9,596 nucleotides of DNA from Bacillota bacterium. Lineage in GTDB: Bacteria; Bacillota; Bacilli; Bacillales_B; DSM-18226. How positions within the stretch are numbered: position 1 is the first letter of the stretch; every line of letters begins with the position of its first letter. The stretch is taken from assembly GCA_021821235.1 (NCBI GenBank), contig JAKACS010000080.1, positions 1 to 9,596 of the forward strand, read 5' to 3'. Positions 5,453 through 9,596 of this stretch are shown here, in pieces. Made by a program: the position numbers and the translations under genes. Below the pieces are notes generated by a model. That model did no database searches. It worked only from the letters and a program-made list of their open reading frames with translations, and was not told where the DNA came from.

Positions 5453-6994
5453 ATGAATGTGGCAAAGTTTGAAGAAAGCATGTACAAGCTGATTGTGGAT
5501 ACATCAACGAAACTTCCAAAAGATGTACGGCGCGCAGTAAAGGCCGCAAAGGAAAAGGAAAACGCCGGCACAAGAGCGGCGATGAGTTTGGCAACCATCA
5601 CCAACAATATTAAAATGGCGGACGACAATGTTTCGCCGATCTGCCAAGACACTGGCATGCCCACTTTTAAAATTAAAACGCCTGTTGGCGTGAATCAATT
5701 GGAACTTAAAGAGGCAATTAAAAATGCGATCGTTCTGGCAACAAAAGAAGGTAAACTCCGGCCGAACTCCGTTGACTCGTTAACGGGCGAAAACAGCGGC
5801 AACAATTTAGGCGGCGGTACACCGATCATTAAATTTGACCAATGGGAAAAGGATTACATCGAAGTTCGCCTAATTTTAAAAGGCGGCGGTTGTGAAAATA
5901 AAAATATTCAGTACAGCCTTCCATGCGAACTTGAAGGCCTTGGCCGTGCTGGCCGTGACTTGGATGGGATCCGCAAGTGCATTTTGCATTCGGTTTATCA
6001 AGCTCAAGGACAAGGCTGCAGCGCCGGTTTTATTGGTGTCGGCATAGGCGGAGACCGTACCGCCGGCTATGATTTGGCAAAAGAGCAGCTGTTCCGCTCC
6101 GTCGATGACGTGAATCCAAATGAAGACCTTCGCAAACTGGAAGAATACATTTTGGAGAAAGCAAATCAATTGGGAATTGGAACAATGGGCTTTGGCGGCG
6201 AAGCAACCCTTTTGGGCTGTAAAATTGGCGTGATGAACCGGATTCCTGCAAGCTTTTATGTTTCCGTTGCCTACAATTGCTGGGCATTCCGCCGCTTAGG
6301 TGTCCATATTGATGCCGAAACAGGTGAAATTAACGATTGGATGTATCAGGAAGGTGAGGACACTGATTTTTCCCAGACTGAGGCCGATCAACAAACTGCT
6401 CAGGCTTCGACCGACGAGGTAATCACCCTTCAGGCGCCAATTAGCGAAGAGCAAATTCGCTCGCTAAAAGTTGGCGATGTAGTGCAAATCAATGGCATGA
6501 TGTACACAGGACGGGATGCGATCCATAAATATTTAATGGACCATGACGCTCCAGTTGACCTCAACGGGCAAATTGTCTACCACTGCGGTCCGGTTATGTT
6601 GAAGGATAAAGAGGGCAACTGGCATGTAAAAGCTGCCGGCCCGACTACCAGCATTCGCGAGGAGCCGTACCAAGGCGATATTATGAAAAAATTCGGCATC
6701 CGCGCTGTTATCGGCAAAGGCGGCATGGGTCCGAAAACGCTTGCTGCCCTCCAAGAACACGGCGGCGTCTACTTAAACGCCATCGGCGGCGCAGCGCAAT
6801 ACTATGCCGACTGCATCAAATCAGTTGAAGGCGTTGACCTGATGAACTTCGGTATCCCTGAAGCCATGTGGCATCTGAAAGTAGAAGGCTTCACCGCAGT
6901 TGTTACAATGGATTCACACGGTCACAGCCTGCATGCCGACGTCGACAAATCCTCCTTGGAAAAATTAGCCCAGTTTAAAGAACGCGTATTTTAA
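5453..6994 (+). CDS. fumA: class I fumarate hydratase, single-chain alpha-beta form
   Basis: The 513-aa oxygen-sensitive iron-sulfur fumarase interconverts fumarate and L-malate in the TCA cycle. The N-terminal (alpha) part spans about 1-300 and the C-terminal (beta) part about 325-513, joined by a Gln/Thr/Ala/Asp-rich linker near 305-322. Likely [4Fe-4S] ligands are C64 in the PICQDTGMP motif, C189 (GQGCSAG, just before IGVGIGGDR) and C276 (NCWAFRR). Beta-part motifs include GDVVQINGMMYTGRDAIHKY, AAGPTTSIREE (395-405), GKGGMG and SHGHSLH. The start is the ATG at 5453, because GGGGAGAGGG (5434-5443) lies 9 nt upstream. An in-frame ATG at 5417 would add 12 residues but has only a weak site. 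Some two-subunit L(+)-tartrate dehydratases share the fold; the single-chain form and motifs favour fumarase. The terminator indicates a monocistronic gene. Confidence 0.92.
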   Translation: MNVAKFEESMYKLIVDTSTKLPKDVRRAVKAAKEKENAGTRAAMSLATITNNIKMADDNVSPICQDTGMPTFKIKTPVGVNQLELKEAIKNAIVLATKEGKLRPNSVDSLTGENSGNNLGGGTPIIKFDQWEKDYIEVRLILKGGGCENKNIQYSLPCELEGLGRAGRDLDGIRKCILHSVYQAQGQGCSAGFIGVGIGGDRTAGYDLAKEQLFRSVDDVNPNEDLRKLEEYILEKANQLGIGTMGFGGEATLLGCKIGVMNRIPASFYVSVAYNCWAFRRLGVHIDAETGEINDWMYQEGEDTDFSQTEADQQTAQASTDEVITLQAPISEEQIRSLKVGDVVQINGMMYTGRDAIHKYLMDHDAPVDLNGQIVYHCGPVMLKDKEGNWHVKAAGPTTSIREEPYQGDIMKKFGIRAVIGKGGMGPKTLAALQEHGGVYLNAIGGAAQYYADCIKSVEGVDLMNFGIPEAMWHLKVEGFTAVVTMDSHGHSLHADVDKSSLEKLAQFKERVF

Positions 6995-7004
6995 AGATGT
7001 ATGT

Positions 7005-7040
7005 AAGACCCCAATCGGCTCACGGTTGGGGTCTTATTAC
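7005..7040 (+). terminator. probable intrinsic terminator after fumarase
   Basis: A strong 13-bp stem (7005-7017 with 7023-7035, one wobble) closes a 5-nt loop. The tail (CTTATTACG) is short in T, so termination may be less efficient, but the position 10 bp after the stop fits. Confidence 0.75.
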
Positions 7041-7081
7041 GTTTGAAATCGTAAGTTCCGATTTGAACGCATCGAATTTAC

Positions 7082-7327
7082 AGTGCAATCATTAAAGTTT
7101 CCTGCATGCGGCTGAAAGAATTAGGGGCAATTCGACAAAGACGTCGAATTACGAGTTAAACGCGTTGAATTCGATCAAAATTGCGTCGAATTCCAGGTAA
7201 AATGCGTCGAATTCGTCCTCAAAGTGGTCGAATCCCAACAGGAATGCGTCGAATAATTAGTGCAGTCAAAAAAGTTTCCTGCATGCGGCTAAAAGAATTA
7301 GGGGCAATTCGACAAAGACGTCGAATT
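7082..7327. repeat. duplicated leader of about 69 bp, 177 bp apart
   Basis: 7082-7150 and 7259-7327 are nearly identical, with about four mismatches by eye; both hold GTTTCCTGCATGCGGCT and GAATTAGGGGCAATTCGAC. Each copy ends in the inverted pair AATTCGAC (7129-7136 / 7306-7313) and GTCGAATT (7143-7150 / 7320-7327) around AAAGAC, a possible 8-bp hairpin. Each is followed at once by a block of 21-bp units. The arrangement suggests duplication of a leader-plus-array module. Confidence 0.85.
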
Positions 7328-7403
7328 CCAGGCCGATCGCGTCGAATTCAATCAAAATTGCGTCGAATTCCGATCCAATCGCGTCGAATCGGCCAATAAT
7401 CTC
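7143..7403. repeat. two blocks of exact-period 21-bp repeats, core GTCGAATTC
   Basis: GTCGAAT (once GTTGAAT) begins at 7143, 7164, 7185, 7206, 7227 and 7248, and again at 7320, 7341, 7362 and 7383. The step is exactly 21 bp in both blocks. Each unit has a conserved GTCGAATTC, about ten variable bases that are often A-rich, and usually a closing GC. Because 21 is a multiple of three, both strands stay open for long stretches (heptads like RRIPGKM on plus, EFDAIGL on minus). No frame has a ribosome binding site, and in the first block the plus frame is broken by stops, so I call it non-coding. It is not CRISPR: conserved part and variable part are both too short. Confidence 0.85.
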
Positions 7404-7427
7404 GCCGAGTCATCTTTTTTACTGAAA

Positions 7428-7446
7428 AATTATCATTATGATTACC
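7428..7446. promoter_or_regulatory. weak Fur-box-like sequence upstream of the NERD gene
   Basis: The 19 bases AATTATCATTATGATTACC contain the palindrome ATCAT-T-ATGAT. On the minus strand they match the classical 19-bp Fur consensus at 14 positions by my count. No iron gene is next to it, and the site is about 140 bp upstream of the NERD start. In AT-rich DNA this can arise by chance. The remainder of 7404-7584 is AT-rich and holds a perfect TTTCGCGAAA palindrome at 7542-7551 but no clear promoter. Confidence 0.2.
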
Positions 7447-7584
7447 CCAGTTTAACCATCCCCCCTAAAATCGCAATGAATTTGTCACAAAACCTCGAAC
7501 TTGTAAAAAAATATTTTTTAAAAAGCAGGAATCAAATATATTTTCGCGAAATTTATCTTGACTAAAATTTAGGGAGGGATCCAT

Positions 7585-8547
7585 TTGATTGAAAAAGACT
7601 TGACAAAGCCCATTATTTTACAGCAGCACGATGCGGCACTGAGAAGATTACCTAAAAATCACAAGAAAAGGGAGGAAATCGAACATACAAGGGATACATT
7701 AAATGCAGGATACAAGGGGGAACAAAGAATCCAATATTATTTAAGTTTGCTTCCTGAAAAACGCTACCACATTTTCCACGATATCCGACTTCCCATCGGC
7801 AAATCCTTCTTCCAAATTGACGCCCTTCTTCTATCGCCAAAAGCCAATTTCATTATAGAAGGAAAAAACTATGCTGGATCGTTACTTTTAGAGAAAAATC
7901 AGCTTACGCAAGAAATTAACGGTAAAAATAATATTTACCAAAACCCGCTTACCCAAGTGAACCGCCACAAAATTCTTTTAAAATATATGTTTGAAAAATA
8001 CGAACTTCCTTGGCCGGTTTTTGAACATTTGGTTTGCATAAGCAATACTTCAGCAGCCATTACTATCAGTCCAAGTTACCATGAAGCCGAAAAAAGGGTC
8101 TGCAAAGCAGATAACCTGTTAAAGAAAATCGATGAATATGAAAAGTTTTACAAAAAAGATCAGATCGATGAAAAATCGATTCATAAAATAAAAAGGTTCC
8201 TGCTAAAGAAGCATACCCCAAATCAGATAAATATTTTGGAAAAGTATGACATAGACAAAAACGAAATCATATCAGGCGTTCAGTGTCCTAAATGCGATCT
8301 AATCGGTATGAATTACCAGCATGGCCATTGGATTTGCCCATTTTGTCACGCTATATCAAAAAATGCCCATATCCAAGCCATCCATGATTATTTCTTACTT
8401 ATCAAAACTTCAGTCAATAATGCGGAACTGAGAGAATTTCTTCATCTTCCATCTACCAGAATAGCCACTTACCATCTTTCTCATCTTCATCTTTCCTCAA
8501 CAGGTACAACAAAAGGAAGAGTGTACCATCAGCCGCCTTTAAAGTAA
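7585..8547 (+). CDS. NERD domain protein with zinc ribbon and probable C-terminal winged helix
   Basis: The 320-aa protein begins with a NERD (nuclease-related) domain at about 40-150. It has GYKGEQ with E46, the PD-(D/E)xK-like core FQIDALLL (D79) and FIIEGKNYAG (E92, K94), and the later NPLTQVNRHK motif. Residues 234-254 form a zinc ribbon (CPKC at 234-237, CPFC at 251-254). The last 55 residues (NAELREFLHLPSTRIATYHL onwards, ending GRVYHQP) look like a winged-helix DNA-binding unit. A nucleic-acid role is therefore inferred; the activity of NERD proteins is mostly unproven. The start is TTG, supported by AGGGAGGG (7571-7578) at 6 nt. The gene is richer in A/T and lysine than the fumarase gene beside it, possibly a sign of transfer. 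No terminator separates it from pdaA, 72 bp downstream, so read-through is possible. Confidence 0.88.
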   Translation: MIEKDLTKPIILQQHDAALRRLPKNHKKREEIEHTRDTLNAGYKGEQRIQYYLSLLPEKRYHIFHDIRLPIGKSFFQIDALLLSPKANFIIEGKNYAGSLLLEKNQLTQEINGKNNIYQNPLTQVNRHKILLKYMFEKYELPWPVFEHLVCISNTSAAITISPSYHEAEKRVCKADNLLKKIDEYEKFYKKDQIDEKSIHKIKRFLLKKHTPNQINILEKYDIDKNEIISGVQCPKCDLIGMNYQHGHWICPFCHAISKNAHIQAIHDYFLLIKTSVNNAELREFLHLPSTRIATYHLSHLHLSSTGTTKGRVYHQPPLK

Positions 8548-8619
8548 AACCCTTTTTATTCCAATCATGTTTTCCCAATTTAGACAAACACTAAAAAAAC
8601 AAACCGAGGGGGGACATGG

Positions 8620-9390
8620 ATGAAGAAATTTTTGTATATTATTCCACTGTTTTTTTTACTACTATCCCAGACTGCATATGCTGCTCTATCCAATCAACCC
8701 ATCCATTGGGGGTTCAAAAAAGGCGCGAATGAGCAACAAGCCGAGGCTGGAGCCCAACTTGACAACCTCCTGCAAAAATACGGTGGTTTTTACAAAGGGG
8801 ATTCCAAGAAAAAAATAGTGTATCTTACTTTTGACAATGGCTACGAAAATGGGTACACCGAAAAAATCCTTGATGTTTTAAAAAAAGAAAAAGTGCCAGC
8901 AACCTTTTTCGTCACGGGACATTACTTAAACTCTGCTCCTAAGCTTGTCAAACGAATGGTCAAAGAAGGACATATTGTCGGCAATCACTCCTGGTATCAT
9001 CCCGATCTAACCACAAACAGTGATTCCGATATCCAGGAAGAGTTGGACAAAGTCCGAGACCGGACAAAAGAGCTGACAGGGCAAAAAGAGATGAAGTATT
9101 TGCGTCCGCCGAGAGGAATCATGAGTGAGAGGACTTTAAAGGTGGCCAAAGATTTAGGCTATACGCATGTGATGTGGTCGCTTGCATTTGTCGATTGGAA
9201 TGTAAACCAGCAAAAAGGCTGGCAATATTCGTATGACAATATTATGAAACAAGTTCATCCGGGCGCCGTTATGCTGCTGCACACAGTTTCCAAAGACAAC
9301 GCCGATGCATTGGAGAAAGTCATTAAAGACTTAAAAAAGCGCGGCTACAAGTTCAAAAGCCTTGATCATTTAGCAAAAACAATCCACTAA
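8620..9390 (+). CDS. pdaA: delta-lactam-biosynthetic de-N-acetylase PdaA (spore cortex)
   Basis: The 256-aa exported polysaccharide deacetylase (NodB fold) removes the acetyl group from muramic acid during muramic delta-lactam formation in spore-cortex peptidoglycan, which is needed for germination. A signal peptide (MKKFLYIIPLFFLLLSQTAYA) is followed by the mature domain. Motifs are LTFDNGYENGYT with D72, where Asn replaces the second Asp of the usual TFDDG as is typical for PdaA; HSWYH (H123, H127); LRPPRG (R162); the PdaA-specific FVDWNVNQQKG; and LLHTVSKDN (H221). Length is close to B. subtilis PdaA (263 aa). The ATG at 8620 has GAGGGGGGA (8606-8614) upstream at 5 nt; an ATG at 8616 is out of frame. 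Forespore sigma-G control is known for the B. subtilis gene; here only a poor match (GTAAA, N17, CATGTTT at 8544-8572) is visible. Presence of pdaA implies a spore former. Confidence 0.95.
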   Translation: MKKFLYIIPLFFLLLSQTAYAALSNQPIHWGFKKGANEQQAEAGAQLDNLLQKYGGFYKGDSKKKIVYLTFDNGYENGYTEKILDVLKKEKVPATFFVTGHYLNSAPKLVKRMVKEGHIVGNHSWYHPDLTTNSDSDIQEELDKVRDRTKELTGQKEMKYLRPPRGIMSERTLKVAKDLGYTHVMWSLAFVDWNVNQQKGWQYSYDNIMKQVHPGAVMLLHTVSKDNADALEKVIKDLKKRGYKFKSLDHLAKTIH

Positions 9391-9418
9391 ACCGAATTCC
9401 CCGGAGTTCGGTTTTTCC
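9389..9418 (+). terminator. intrinsic terminator after pdaA
   Basis: AAACCGAA (9389-9396) pairs with TTCGGTTT (9407-9414) and can extend three further pairs (one wobble) to a 4-nt loop. A T-rich tail (TTTTTCC) follows. The stem starts inside the stop codon. Confidence 0.85.
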
Positions 9419-9435
9419 TATTTTCCTCGGGAACA

Positions 9436-9444
9436 TGCTATAAT
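9436..9444 (+). promoter_or_regulatory. extended -10 promoter of the last gene
   Basis: TGC-TATAAT is a perfect -10 with the TGn extension, 35 bp before the GTG start of the last gene. No good -35 is seen at the matching distance, as is common for this class. Confidence 0.6.
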
Positions 9445-9478
9445 ACGGAAAAATGCAAAAAGGATGGGATCGTAAAAA

Positions 9479-9596
9479 GTGTGGGAAAAAAAGATCCAAA
9501 TCGATGCACCGTATAATTTTGACCGGGTACTTGAACGACAAGCCCTCGACCCGCTTAACCAAATTGATAAAAAAAACCGGATGATCAAAGTGCCGA
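9479..9596 (+). CDS. yfjP: probable DNA-3-methyladenine glycosylase (YfjP/AlkA-like), 5' part only
   Basis: Only 39 codons fit before the window ends; the product starts VWEKKIQIDAPYNFDRVLER and continues with LDPLNQIDKKNRMIKVP. This N-terminal style, and the position after pdaA, match what I recall of Bacillus YfjP, an AlkA-type base-excision glycosylase that removes alkylated purines. The catalytic helix-hairpin-helix part is outside the window, so the function rests on the N-terminus and synteny. The GTG at 9479 is chosen because it is in frame and follows AAAAGGATGGGA (9457-9469 region); ATGs at 9453 and 9464 are out of frame or closed at once. It has its own extended -10 promoter. Confidence 0.6.
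   Translation, partial: MWEKKIQIDAPYNFDRVLERQALDPLNQIDKKNRMIKVP

Noticed and set aside
7181..7399. 72-codon frame of RRIPxxM-type heptads
   Set aside because: It simply follows the 21-bp repeat lattice, has no ribosome binding site, and is interrupted by stops in the first block. Both strands are open for the same reason, so it is a repeat artefact.
7143..7403. CRISPR array
   Set aside because: The conserved part is about 9-11 bp and the variable part about 10 bp with a 21-bp period, far below CRISPR dimensions; no cas genes are present.
8544..8572. Sigma-G promoter before pdaA (GTAAA, N17, CATGTTT)
   Set aside because: The -35 matches poorly and the -10 misses the final A. Sigma-G control is expected from B. 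subtilis knowledge but is not shown convincingly by this sequence.

Overview
The window looks like chromosome of a low-to-moderate GC Firmicute of the family Bacillaceae. The evidence is strong AGGAGG-type ribosome binding sites, GTG and TTG starts, hairpin-plus-T-run terminators after most genes, and recognisable counterparts of the Bacillus subtilis yfj-yfk neighbourhood (cax/yfkE, yfkD, yfjT, pdaA/yfjS and the start of a yfjP-like gene). It does not look like a phage, plasmid or IS region; no transposase, integrase, tRNA or rRNA is visible.

Layout from left to right. Positions 1-1041 read leftwards: a possible gene start at the extreme edge (weak), then an Lgt-family membrane protein whose active-site residues differ from the canonical enzyme. 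A divergent intergenic region follows, then a Ca2+/H+ antiporter (1237-2295) ending in a bidirectional terminator. The 375-bp gap before yfkD holds a good sigma-A-type promoter pointing left into that terminator, which outlines an unannotated transcript of about 220 nt. Next come yfkD (secreted protein of unknown function), a YtxH-type protein with a long hydrophilic repeat tail behind a possible sigma-B promoter, and about 600 bp of non-coding repeats (4461-5071). A small SE1561/YfjT-family gene and a single-chain class I fumarase follow. A second repeat block lies at 7082-7403. The window ends with a NERD-domain/zinc-ribbon gene, the spore-cortex enzyme pdaA, and the first 39 codons of a probable 3-methyladenine DNA glycosylase.

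The genes are mostly single transcription units with their own terminators, not one operon. From what is known of their families, pdaA makes the muramic delta-lactam of spore cortex, the antiporter handles cytosolic Ca2+, YtxH-type proteins belong to the general stress response, and fumarase serves the TCA cycle. They form no obvious single pathway.

The most unusual material is non-coding. (1) The leftward transcription unit sits between cax and yfkD. (2) Five 52-bp tandem repeats form hairpins, with one compensatory base-pair change. (3) A compound array has an exact 21-bp period in two blocks, each behind a duplicated leader of about 69 bp. I found no convincing new multi-gene defence or metabolic system; the NERD protein with its adjacent repeats is the nearest candidate, and that is only suggestive.
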